DNA from: Thaumasiovibrio sp043421945 | GTDB lineage: Bacteria; Pseudomonadota; Gammaproteobacteria; Enterobacterales; Vibrionaceae | Length of the DNA stretch: 26,922 bases | Assembly (NCBI GenBank): GCA_043421945.1 | Contig: JBHOGO010000064.1 | Location: forward strand, 1-26,922 | Reading direction: 5' to 3' | In this document: positions 8,731 through 16,631 of the stretch, piece after piece | How positions within the stretch are numbered: position 1 is the first letter of the stretch | Layout: each line of letters begins with the position of its first letter | Notes under the pieces: generated by a model | The model's database searches: none | The model's input: the letters and a program-made list of their open reading frames with translations, nothing else | What the model was told of the DNA's origin: nothing | Program-made: the position numbers and the translations under genes

Positions 8731-8872
8731 GATTGGTCAGCTCAATGTTTTATCGCTGAATGAGATACCCGTCCTGCTCGCTTTTGCAAAACGACTAAAA
8801 TTCATGCCAAACCCTTCCGATATCTAATAGTGAAAACCACTAAAAACTTAGTAAGATTTTGATATTGTAATA

Positions 8873-8907
8873 GGGGTATATATCTGCAAAAACAGTGAGA
8901 TAACCCC
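8873..8907. promoter_or_regulatory. Inverted repeat in front of the symporter relic
   Basis: GGGGTAT at 8873-8879 and ATAACCCC at 8900-8907 form a near-perfect dyad in the AT-rich gap between the AraC-type regulator gene and the transporter-rhamnosidase genes. It is placed where an activator or operator site would lie, but AraC-type activators usually use direct repeats, so this is a weak candidate. Confidence 0.25.
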
Positions 8908-8962
8908 GATAATCAATACAGATAATTTTTTACAGATTATGGCGTTGAGCGAGAAGGTCAAC

Positions 8963-9142
8963 ATGGATATAAATACAATAGTTGTTGGAATCTACTTCCT
9001 ATTTTTGATAGCAATTGGATGGATCTTTCGAACCTCTACCAGCAATACTAGAGATTATTTTCGCGGCGGCGGTAAGATGCTGTGGTGGATGGTGGGCTTG
9101 CTGTTGGTTAAGTCAGTCAAATTGAACATTGCAGAAGTCTAA
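8963..9142 (+). pseudogene. Sodium:solute symporter, internally deleted relic
   Basis: ATG 8963 follows GAGAAGGTCAAC. The first 50 or so codons (MDINTIVVGIYFLFLIAIGW, then TRDYFRGGGKMLWWMVG) are a normal SSS-family N-terminus: first helix plus the YFxGGxxMxWW motif. After WWMVG the sequence jumps to LLLVKSVKLNIAEV and a stop; a shift would continue EAAPAKNMV. This looks like the last residues of the same gene joined to the first by one large internal deletion of some 1.4 kb, judged by usual family length. The gene would have been the natural transporter partner of the rhamnosidase operon. The intact symporter at 3350-5092 may now serve that role. Confidence 0.75.
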
Positions 9143-9272
9143 GAAGCAGCGCCTGCTAAAAATATGGTCTAGGTAAAGTATCAGGTTTTAATAGAGCGTG
9201 GGTTTACCAAATATCTGTTCAATACACTTGGGTAGAAGCGCTCATGCTCTACATCAACATTACGGTAATAGT

Positions 9273-12086
9273 ATGCAAAGTGAGTTTTTACCGCAGCCGC
9301 TGAGTTCATATACCGAGCTTAGTAATTGCTCTGTGACAAGTTTATGTACCGAGTCATGCAATAAGCCTGCGCCTAGTTTGTTGCTGGTTGAAGGGGTGGT
9401 TTTGCCACTCAATATTCATAACCCAACCCCACGATTCTCTTGGCGAGCAAATGTAGCGATTCAATCACATTTTCAGCTCCAGATTGGGCTGGATCCGCAA
9501 GATTTTGAGAGCGATTCAAGCCTTATTTGGGACAGTGGCAAGGTAGCCAGCAATCAGTCGCGAAATGTCTGTTATCAAGGGCAACATCTTCCTACTGGCA
9601 AACGGCTATTTTGGCGAGTGAGGGTCTGGGATGCAAATAAAACGGTAGCTTCACAGTGGAGTTGTGTTGCATTTTTTGAATATGGCTTATCGAATCGCAG
9701 TGATTGGCAGGCAAGGTGGATTACAGCAGAGCCATATGTTGCACCAAATCAGTCCGCCTTATCGTCATGGATGGACTTAGTATCGCATATTGAGACCGAA
9801 GATGGTCAGCATGAGGCTCCAGCCAAACAAGCTTTAAAAAATAAGCGTTCAGCAACCTTGTTTCGACGTGAATTCCGGCTCTGCAAAAAAGTACTACGAG
9901 CCAAGTTATATAGTACCGCAGCTGGCTATTATGAGATCTTCGTTAATGGTGACAAGGTATCTAAGCGAATAATGGATCCCGGTCAAACTGATTTTGATAA
10001 GCGTATTCTCTATAACTCTGATGATATTTCTGAATGGCTTCAGTCTGGAGACAATGCAATTGCCATTCATCTTGGCAGCGGTTGGTATGACGAGGGGATT
10101 GCATTTAGCCATTGGCAGAATCCGGATGATTTACAGTCCAATCAGCAGAGTCATGGATACTCCTATGGCCAGCCTAGCCTCATTGTACAGCTAAAGCTGG
10201 AGTATCAAGATGGTACCAGCGAAACCATTGTCAGCGATGGACAGTGGTTGTGCCGGCCATCTGCGGTGCTCAAAGAGGGAATATTTAGTGGTGAGTTTTT
10301 TGATGCAAGTGCTAGCCTCCCGTCCTGGAATGAGTCCACCCCGATAGATCAGCATGGCTGGAGTCAGGTAATCTGCTTGGTTCAGTGGCCAACAAGTGCA
10401 TTAGAGCCACAGCTGCAGCCACCTGTACAGGCTGTTCGAGAGATCAGACCAATAGCCTTATTTCAACCGAAAGCAGATGTCTGGGTGTTCGATTTTGGAC
10501 AAAACTTTACCGGTATCCCCACCTTAAACCTTGCTTTATTAGACTTAGTTCCAAAGCAAACCCTGTACCTCAGATACGCTGAATGGGCTGACGCTGAAGG
10601 CAATATTTGCCAGCTAAGTATGGGAGGATGGGCGACGCACCTGAACGCTGTCGATGGCTATCGAGCCGGTGGGTCTTCCATCAGGGATTGGTCCCCCTCA
10701 TTTTCCTGGCATGGTTTTCGATATATTGAGGTGACAGGGCTGACTAAGCGACCAGCCCTTGAGGCGCTATCAGCACAGCTGATCCGCAGCAGCGTTAGAC
10801 GAATTGGCCACTTTGATTGTTCTGATAAAACGCTTAATCGCATTCATGATACTGCGCTGTGGACCTATGAGAGTAACCTTATCAGCGTGCCTCTAGATTG
10901 CCCTAATCGTGAAAAGGCAGGATGGACCGGAGATGCACATGCCTCACTACACACCGCCAACTTCAACTTTGATATGGAGACATTTTGGCGCAAGTATCTG
11001 ATAGACTTTCAAACCACAGAATACCTTGCCCCCATTGTGGTGCCAGGAAAAAGAACCGGAGGGGAGAAAATTGACTGGGCGGTGGCAGAGGTATTCATCG
11101 CATGGGAGCACTATCGTCATTATGGAGATATACAGGTACTGGAAAACCAATATCAAAACCTTGATGAATTCATGAGTTATGCCCACTCCCAACTTCAAGA
11201 TGATATTGTCAATCAAGGCTTTGGTGATTGGTGTGATCCCGTTAGCTATCCAGGAGAGTCAAGGTCTGGTGGGCGAGGTGTTTCTCAGTGGACAGCGGTT
11301 GAGATCACCAGTACCGCTTTATTGGTGAAAGCTGCCAGCAGTATGAGCCAGATTGCGAAGGTATTAGACAAGCATGCTGAGTCGGTATTATATCGTCAGT
11401 TATTTACCCGGACTAGCTCGAGTTTTCATCACAAATACTATTCCGCAGAGCTGCAAAATTATGGCAGTCAAACGGCAACAGCGATGGCTCTAGCCTTCGA
11501 TATCACCCCCATTGGTTTGCGCCAAGCCGTAGCAGAAGCTTTGAGCCGAGATATTACCGATAATTGGCAGGGGCATTCGTCAGTCGGAGCGCTTGGTCAA
11601 TCATGGTTATACCTAGCATTGAGTGACTACGGGTACCAAGATGTGGCGTTGAATATCTTTAAGGCGAATGGGTTTCCTGGTTTCTCCTATCTGTTTGATG
11701 AACTTAACGGTACCACGCTGTGGGAACGCAAATGCGACTATGACCCAAATGGAGTGCGTGGACCAATACGGTCGCTGAATCACCCGTTTCATTCAGGCTA
11801 TGATGCTTGGTTCTATCAAGGGCTGGGCGGGATACGATTATCAGATAATAGTGTATCTTTTCAAGAATTTATACTAAGACCTATCTTCCCACAATCGCTG
11901 GAGTATGTGGACGTTAGCCTAGAATGTCCACACGGTGAGATAGTGAGTCGTTGGACTCGGCAGGAGCGAAAGATCGTCTGGGAGGTGACCATACCGCAAA
12001 ACACCCATGCGCAGGTTATCTTGCCTTCTCAGCCCGCACAGCGTTTTGCTGCGGGTAGCTATATTTTTGATATTGCATTGGATTGA
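9273..12086 (+). CDS. GH78 alpha-L-rhamnosidase
   Basis: 937 residues from ATG 9273; the frame is open further up to GTG 9198, but those 25 codons do not look like protein. GH78 enzymes remove terminal alpha-L-rhamnose by inversion. Visible: an N-terminal fibronectin-like part (NPTPRFSWRA ... HLPTGKRLFWRVRVWDAN), a beta-sandwich (RRATLFRREF-type start, YYEIFVNGDKVSKRIMDPGQTDFDKR), a second sandwich, then the (alpha/alpha)6 barrel. The catalytic-site motif DCPNREKAGWTGDAH lies at about 541-556, with Glu547 and Asp554 matching the family acid region. NGTTLWERK gives Glu818, the expected base. The barrel end reads LNHPFHSGYDAWFYQGLGGI. The usual DExLGWTGD spacing is changed (REKAGWTGD). No signal peptide, so probably cytoplasmic. 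The sulfatase starts 31 bases downstream, so the two are likely one transcript. Confidence 0.9.
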   Translation: MQSEFLPQPLSSYTELSNCSVTSLCTESCNKPAPSLLLVEGVVLPLNIHNPTPRFSWRANVAIQSHFQLQIGLDPQDFESDSSLIWDSGKVASNQSRNVCYQGQHLPTGKRLFWRVRVWDANKTVASQWSCVAFFEYGLSNRSDWQARWITAEPYVAPNQSALSSWMDLVSHIETEDGQHEAPAKQALKNKRSATLFRREFRLCKKVLRAKLYSTAAGYYEIFVNGDKVSKRIMDPGQTDFDKRILYNSDDISEWLQSGDNAIAIHLGSGWYDEGIAFSHWQNPDDLQSNQQSHGYSYGQPSLIVQLKLEYQDGTSETIVSDGQWLCRPSAVLKEGIFSGEFFDASASLPSWNESTPIDQHGWSQVICLVQWPTSALEPQLQPPVQAVREIRPIALFQPKADVWVFDFGQNFTGIPTLNLALLDLVPKQTLYLRYAEWADAEGNICQLSMGGWATHLNAVDGYRAGGSSIRDWSPSFSWHGFRYIEVTGLTKRPALEALSAQLIRSSVRRIGHFDCSDKTLNRIHDTALWTYESNLISVPLDCPNREKAGWTGDAHASLHTANFNFDMETFWRKYLIDFQTTEYLAPIVVPGKRTGGEKIDWAVAEVFIAWEHYRHYGDIQVLENQYQNLDEFMSYAHSQLQDDIVNQGFGDWCDPVSYPGESRSGGRGVSQWTAVEITSTALLVKAASSMSQIAKVLDKHAESVLYRQLFTRTSSSFHHKYYSAELQNYGSQTATAMALAFDITPIGLRQAVAEALSRDITDNWQGHSSVGALGQSWLYLALSDYGYQDVALNIFKANGFPGFSYLFDELNGTTLWERKCDYDPNGVRGPIRSLNHPFHSGYDAWFYQGLGGIRLSDNSVSFQEFILRPIFPQSLEYVDVSLECPHGEIVSRWTRQERKIVWEVTIPQNTHAQVILPSQPAQRFAAGSYIFDIALD

Positions 12087-12117
12087 ACCCATGCTGCGTT
12101 ATGGGACGAGGGGTGTA

Positions 12118-13527
12118 ATGAACTTTAGTGATACAAAACCTAATCTACTGTTGGTATTTTCTGACCAGCATCGGTGGTGTGACCTAGGTTATATGGGTAA
12201 TAAAGAGGTGCTTACATCGAATTTTGATGCCTTTGCTGACAAGGCGGCAGTGATGAGTCATTGCATCTCAAACACCCCGGTGTGTGTACCAGCACGGGGC
12301 TCACTTTTAACGGCGTTGACCCCTGTCAGGCATAAGGCGATATCCAATGACTTGGCGATTGACCATCAGGTACAAAGTATTGCCCACCTGATGAATGATG
12401 CGGGCTATCATACCGGCTATGTTGGCAAGTGGCATTTGGCAGGCATTCCTAGAGATGCAGCGATTGCTGAGGATCATCGACTAGGTTTTTGCGAGTGGAA
12501 GGTGGCTAACTGTACTCATGATTATATGGACAGCTATTATCATGATGAGCAGAACCGTTACCATAAAATTGATGGCTATGAGCCAGAAAATCAAACCGAC
12601 CTGGCTATTCAATTCATTCAAGACCAGAGCTTGGTTGAGCCATGGGGGCTAGTGCTCTCATGGGGACCACCACATGATCCTTATGATCAGGTCCCTGATA
12701 GGTATAAAGTACTTTATCAAGATTTAGATCCCGAACTCAGGGGAAATGTGACAACCCCTGCCTATTACAGGCCTGACCGAGAGTTGGATGAGCAAGGGCT
12801 CAAGCAATCACTAAGGGGATACTATGCGCATATTACTGCACTGGATGAACAGTTTGGGCGTTTGCTGAGAACCTTAGAAGAGACGAATCAACTCGACAAT
12901 ACCATTGTCGTATATACCAGTGATCATGGCGATATGCTTGGTAGCCAAGGGACAACCAACAAACAGTGGCCATATGATGAATCAATTCGAGTCCCCTTGA
13001 TGGTTTATTGGCAGGGACACACTAAGCAGCTGTGGTCGGATGAATTAATAGGGCTTATTGATCTGCCAAGCTCTCTCATGCAAATGATGGGGCTCGAATT
13101 TGATCTTGCTAAGGATAGTAAGTCAGTTGATGGCAAGAAGCTAGCAGGCTTGTTTTTTGATCCCGATGCACAGGGCCAATCAGCATGTTACATAGCCGAT
13201 CATATTGCCTGTCACCAAGCCTATTGGCGTGGGGGCTCAGAGTGGCGAGGCATAAGAAATAAACGCTATACCTATGCCTGTATGGCGACAGGAGATGATT
13301 TTATTCTATATGACAATGAGTTAGACCCATTGCAGCTCAGGAATCTGGTTGACGATAAAGATTATCAAGGAATAAAAAATAGTCTTCACCAAGAACTAGT
13401 GTCGCTGGTGAACCAGTATGATGGCTTTTATCCCTATAAAGAGTTTGTAATGCAGTACGGATTGCTGGAAGAGTGGAATGCCAGTCAGAATTATTTTGGG
13501 CTGCCAACGATTGAAGATACCCCCTAA
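12118..13527 (+). CDS. Type I sulfatase (formylglycine-dependent, S1 family)
   Basis: 469 residues from ATG 12118, preceded by GAGGGGTG; the longer frame from 12007 overlaps the rhamnosidase and is not needed. The sulfatase signature CVPARGSLLTA begins at Cys56, which would be converted to formylglycine. Other active-site segments: NLLLVFSDQHRWCDLGYMG (metal-binding Asp), GYVGKWHLAG (Lys and His), and YTSDHGDMLGSQGTTNKQWPYDESIRVPL (Asp-His metal and sulfate contacts). There is no signal peptide, which is unusual for polysaccharide sulfatases and fits desulfation of imported oligosaccharides. No formylglycine-generating enzyme is in the window, so maturation must depend on a chromosomal one. 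Coupling to the GH78 gene suggests removal of sulfate from rhamnose units before or after glycosidic cleavage. The subfamily cannot be told by eye. Confidence 0.9.
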   Translation: MNFSDTKPNLLLVFSDQHRWCDLGYMGNKEVLTSNFDAFADKAAVMSHCISNTPVCVPARGSLLTALTPVRHKAISNDLAIDHQVQSIAHLMNDAGYHTGYVGKWHLAGIPRDAAIAEDHRLGFCEWKVANCTHDYMDSYYHDEQNRYHKIDGYEPENQTDLAIQFIQDQSLVEPWGLVLSWGPPHDPYDQVPDRYKVLYQDLDPELRGNVTTPAYYRPDRELDEQGLKQSLRGYYAHITALDEQFGRLLRTLEETNQLDNTIVVYTSDHGDMLGSQGTTNKQWPYDESIRVPLMVYWQGHTKQLWSDELIGLIDLPSSLMQMMGLEFDLAKDSKSVDGKKLAGLFFDPDAQGQSACYIADHIACHQAYWRGGSEWRGIRNKRYTYACMATGDDFILYDNELDPLQLRNLVDDKDYQGIKNSLHQELVSLVNQYDGFYPYKEFVMQYGLLEEWNASQNYFGLPTIEDTP

Positions 13528-13772
13528 ATAGAATTTGCTTCTCATGTATTCTAACCTCAGTTCGGTTTAAGCCATCGCCATCAACCCTGATTTTTCTCCT
13601 CGAATTAGCATAGGTGCTACACGTTAACAGATGAGTTCGGGAATCTTATCGGGTAAGAGCTGTTTGGGATCCCTTTATCTATTGGCTACCATGTTTCGTT
13701 TTTGTAGATTGAGTAGTTATCGAATGCACAAGGAATCCCAACGGCAGACCTGATATCAACTTGAACCATCAA

Positions 13773-13950
13773 TTAGAAATGTAAATGCGGTGCGGTGGAA
13801 CTCCCTGATTGACCGAGCCTAGCAACAATCTCACCACAACAAACAAAATCACCGACTTTATGCTTAATTGAACCAAACTGAGTATGAGCAATAAGTGAGA
13901 AGCATTGATTGCCCTCACAGGTAATTACCTGTGAGGGCTTCAACTTGCAA
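13773..13950 (-). pseudogene. M23 (LytM-type) peptidase C-terminal relic
   Basis: The minus strand reads KPSQVITCEGNQCFSLIAH, then TQFGSIKHKVGDFVCCGEIV, then ARLGQSGSSTAPHLHF and a stop at 13773-13775. This is the end of an M23 zinc-peptidase domain: the first His of AH and the HLH motif are zinc ligands. Upstream the frame meets a stop near 13956, so only about 58 codons remain and the stop follows HLHF at once. It is a fragment left from a larger gene. The rest of 13528-13772 shows no gene. Confidence 0.65.
13911..13938. repeat. Perfect 28-bp palindrome
   Basis: GCCCTCACAGGTAA followed directly by its exact complement TTACCTGTGAGGGC, with no spacer. It overlaps the upstream edge of the M23 relic. 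It may be a recombination or inversion scar at the break point of that gene, or a dimer-protein binding site. Confidence 0.8.
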
Positions 13951-14008
13951 CGCTGTTAAAATATGTAGTGAGCAAAACGCAGATTTCAACTTTTAACATT
14001 TAACTATT

Positions 14009-14046
14009 AGCAGAGCCACCTTAACCTTAAGGTGGCTCTGCTTTTT
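14009..14046 (+). terminator. Rho-independent terminator
   Basis: AGCAGAGCCACCTTAA (14009-14024) pairs with TTAAGGTGGCTCTGCT (14027-14042) and is followed by TTTTT. The stem is long and GC-rich with a tight loop. It lies nearly 500 bases after the sulfatase stop with no intact gene between, so it may end that transcript late or belong to a lost gene. The convergent fic gene ends 60 bases downstream. Confidence 0.75.
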
Positions 14047-14106
14047 GAGAAGCAAATCTATTAAAGGATCTTGTTCAGCCTACTCACATCTATCGATATG
14101 ACTCAC

Positions 14107-15204
14107 CTACCGAGGAAGTAAATATCGCGTGCTACGCCCTGCCCCAGATTTCACTAAATAGCCCTCTTGGACCAACACGGTCAAATGGCGAGTCGCGGTC
14201 GGTTTGCTGACTTTGGTAACCTTATGGTATTGCGATGTATTAATCCCGTCGCTAAACTCCCCATCAAGCATCCGATTAAGCACTTTCACCTGCTCTTTCG
14301 CCAAAGCGGTTTGGTCAACCTTTCGCCAAAAATTGGTTTTGAACACCGTCTGTTCAATCTCTTGTAATGCACCGTCAAACGTCTCGTTTAACGTTTCAAA
14401 AAACCAAACTAACCAATCAGTAATGTCCAGATGGCCTTTTTGCGTTCGTTCAAGGATCTCATAATATTTTTTTCTATTTTCCAAGATCCCCACTGACATG
14501 GCGTAAAAGCGCACTGATTGCTGCTCAGCTTGAGCCAACGCCAAATCGGTTAATAAGCGAGTAATACGGCCATTACCATCATCCAGGGGATGTAAAGTCA
14601 CAAACCACAAGTGAGTAATAGCAGCTCGAATCAATGGATCGAGTGAGTTGTCCTCTTTGGAAGTGTTAAACCATTGGATGAATTCACTTAACTCACTATC
14701 CAGTATTTCACGACCTGGGGCTTCAAAGTGAACTATCGGCCTATCTATACGCCCAGACACCACCTGCATCGGCGCATCACCGCGCAATTGCCCCCCAATA
14801 ACGGGATTGAACATCGTGTAACCTTCAGGAAATAACCGATCGTGCCAACGCAATATTCTTTGAAGTGTGAGAGGGGTATCGAGGTTTTCAACGGCATCCA
14901 CCATAATTTCAGCAAGGCCATCCGTTTGCTCGGTTGTCGGGAAAGGCTGCTTATCAGATAGACCCAGTTTATTTGCAAGCGACGAGCGTACCGAGAAAGC
15001 GTTTAACTTCTCACCTTCAATCGCACTTGAGTGAACGATGTTCGCTAATAAAGTATCGAGCATGCTCTCGGTTTCATCTTGAGCATGACTGAACATTTTG
15101 CCTAATAAGATCCCCTGATTTAAGCGAGTTCTCCTCACCAGTGGCTCTACAATGTTTTTATCCCAGTTAAAGCTAGGCCAGTCCGTCTGTTGCCAAATCC
15201 ACAT
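14107..15204 (-). CDS. Fic-domain protein with N-terminal DUF4172 and C-terminal winged helix
   Basis: 365 residues from ATG 15204 (MWIWQQTDWPSFNWD, a typical DUF4172 start); a start at 15234 would overlap operator-like repeats and is less likely. Fic enzymes usually transfer AMP from ATP to protein hydroxyl groups. The catalytic motif HPLDDGNGR starts at His205, with Leu in place of the common Phe. The inhibitory helix motif SSAIEG at 59-64, with Glu63, lies before the catalytic domain, making this a class II, self-inhibited Fic. The C-terminal 70 or so residues (SQYHKVTKVSKPTATRHLTVLVQEGYLVKSG) form a winged helix-turn-helix, so the protein may bind DNA, perhaps its own promoter. It stands alone. 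No antitoxin gene adjoins, consistent with built-in inhibition. Confidence 0.88.
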   Translation of the reverse strand: MWIWQQTDWPSFNWDKNIVEPLVRRTRLNQGILLGKMFSHAQDETESMLDTLLANIVHSSAIEGEKLNAFSVRSSLANKLGLSDKQPFPTTEQTDGLAEIMVDAVENLDTPLTLQRILRWHDRLFPEGYTMFNPVIGGQLRGDAPMQVVSGRIDRPIVHFEAPGREILDSELSEFIQWFNTSKEDNSLDPLIRAAITHLWFVTLHPLDDGNGRITRLLTDLALAQAEQQSVRFYAMSVGILENRKKYYEILERTQKGHLDITDWLVWFFETLNETFDGALQEIEQTVFKTNFWRKVDQTALAKEQVKVLNRMLDGEFSDGINTSQYHKVTKVSKPTATRHLTVLVQEGYLVKSGAGRSTRYLLPR

Positions 15205-15233
15205 CGAGGCTCCTTGATTTGAAAATAAATACA

Positions 15234-15311
15234 ATTCGAATCACATTATGATCTGAATACCACCCACAATCAAATCATGAAGTGATTCGATTATAACTAT
15301 TATTCGAATCA
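15234..15311. promoter_or_regulatory. Operator-like repeats upstream of fic
   Basis: ATTCGAATCAC at 15234-15244, ATTCGAATCAT at 15302-15312 in the same orientation, and GTGATTCGATT at 15282-15292 inverted. Each has a TTCGAA-type or TTCGA core. They lie 30-110 bases upstream of the fic start, where the promoter should be. Because the Fic protein carries a winged helix, self-regulation is an attractive reading, but the binding protein is unknown. Confidence 0.55.
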
Positions 15312-15312
15312 T

Positions 15313-15746
15313 CAGTCTATGATGTCATACAGTAAAGGGGCAGGTTTTAACGTATAGCTATGCGTCGTAACTTTCGCTTTGCTTGGTGTAACGAAAGGCT
15401 GATCACACTTCCCATCAATTTTCCAATGACGCGATTGAACAAACTTGCCCTGCTTGAAAAACATATCATCAAACTTAAGGGAGCTTTAAAGCGACACTAT
15501 CAGAGGTCTATGAGCACGGATCGATTGCACATCAACCCCCTCAATATGAGAAGCTGAATTAATGTCCACAAGGGGCATAAGCGTCATTTGCACTCACTAC
15601 CCACCTACTTTGAGACTTATTACTGATCATTTCGATTTAACCCCCTGTCATCAATTGTTGGGTTGAAGCATTGATATAGTATTCATTAATACCCGCATTG
15701 TTCATAAAAAAAGAAGTATTTTGAATGTGTATTAAGTTTGAAAAAC
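15313..15746. other. Gap between fic and the origin, no confident gene
   Basis: A 65-codon frame at 15360-15557 has no recognisable relatives by eye and no clear ribosome site. The stretch becomes AT-rich toward 15700. I see no RNA gene here. Confidence 0.4.
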
Positions 15747-15755
15747 TTATGCACA
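15747..15755 (+). promoter_or_regulatory. DnaA box
   Basis: TTATGCACA is an exact match to the DnaA box consensus TTATNCACA. It lies about 120 bases before the first iteron, on the far side of an AT-rich stretch, as in many iteron plasmid origins. Confidence 0.65.
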
Positions 15756-15870
15756 GCTATAAGAACTTATTTTTACTTCTTAATCTTATTTAAACCTATA
15801 GATCTTATAGATCTTATAGGGGAGCGAAAAGTGCATTTAAGGTGTTGTTTTTTAAGTTTATTTTTAGGTA
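15756..15870. other. AT-rich, probably the unwinding region of the origin
   Basis: Dominated by A/T tracts, with tandem TATAGATCT units around 15797-15818. It lies between the DnaA box and the iterons. In iteron plasmids this position usually melts first; that role is inferred from layout. Confidence 0.55.
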
Positions 15871-15876
15871 CCACTC

Positions 15877-16369
15877 AGAGAACTTTTTGCGCTAACCCAG
15901 AGAACTTTTTGTGCTAACCCAGAGAACTTTTTGTGCTAACCCAGAGAACTTTTTGCGCTAACCCAGAGAACTTTTTGCGCTAACCCAGAGAACTTTTTGC
16001 GCTAACCCAGAGAACTTTTTTGTCACTTTCGCAGATTTTGCTCAATGCAGAGAACTTTTTTGTCATCTTCGCAGGTTTTGCTCGATGCAGAGAACTTTTT
16101 TGCCATCTTCGCAGATTTTGCTTGATGCAGAGAACTTTTTTGCCATCTTCGCAGATTTTGCTTGATGCAGAGAACTTTTTTGTCATCTTCGCAAGTTTTG
16201 CTTGATGCAGAGAATTTTTTTGTCATCTTCGCAGATTTTGCTTGATGCAGAGAACTTTTTTGTCATCTTCGCAGGTTTTGCTTGATGCAGAGAACTTTTT
16301 TGTCATCTTCGCAGGTTTTGCTTGATACAGAGAACTTTTTTGTCATCTTCGCAAGTTTTGCTTGGTGCT
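15877..16369 (+). repeat. Plasmid origin iterons (oriV), two-tier array
   Basis: Fifteen copies of the core AGAGAACTTTTT lie in one orientation, starting at 15877, 15899, 15921, 15943, 15965, 15987, 16009, 16049, 16089, 16129, 16169, 16209, 16249, 16289 and 16329. The first seven are spaced 22 bases apart within CCCAGAGAACTTTTTGCGCT units. From 16009 on the spacing is exactly 40 bases, because each core is followed by TTGTCATCTTCGCAGATTTT-type sequence. The copy at 16209 has AGAGAATTTTTT. Iterons bind the Rep initiator and control copy number and incompatibility. The uniform spacing and the downstream rep gene make this a confident origin. Small open frames across it are only translations of the repeat. 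Confidence 0.9.
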
Positions 16370-16530
16370 ACACGACAGTGTGATCATTCGCGGTTAATGC
16401 TCTTGTGTTGATTTTTCTGTTGATGAATATGTAACTTATTTTCTGTTATTCGTGCTTGAGGTTACACAAGCGTGTCAAATTGTGACTGCCATGGATCCGT
16501 GCATTTGTCTTCTTTTGTGTGAGTCATGTT

Positions 16531-16571
16531 GTCATATCGCAGCTTTTGCTTTTTCATCGCAGCATTTGCTT
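16531..16571 (+). promoter_or_regulatory. Two iteron-like half motifs in the rep promoter region
   Basis: TCGCAGCTTTTGCT and TCGCAGCATTTGCTT lie side by side upstream of rep. They match the second half of the 40-bp iteron (TCGCAGATTTTGCTT) but lack the AGAGAACTTTTT half. A possible promoter follows: TTGTGT at 16570-16575, 17 bases, then TATACC at 16593-16598. Placement fits a Rep operator for self-repression, a common arrangement in iteron plasmids. Confidence 0.6.
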
Positions 16572-16631
16572 GTGTTCTCTGATCCCTCGGTGTATACCTA
16601 TTTTATGCACAACAGATCACAAAAAGTTGCG

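Noticed and set aside
9198..9272. N-terminal extension of the rhamnosidase
   Set aside because: The added residues do not look like a GH78 start or a signal peptide; ATG 9273 begins the protein-like part.
15980..16226. Small open frames on both strands across the iterons
   Set aside because: They are repeated translations of the iteron sequence, with no start signals and no protein-like variation.
15877..16369. Possible CRISPR array
   Set aside because: The units are nearly identical over the full 22 or 40 bases, with no variable spacers, and lie next to a rep gene: iterons explain them.
16452..16631. N-terminal extension of Rep from GTG 16452
   Set aside because: It encodes a Cys-rich run through the TCGCAG repeats and presumed promoter; ATG 16632 or 16605 is more reasonable.
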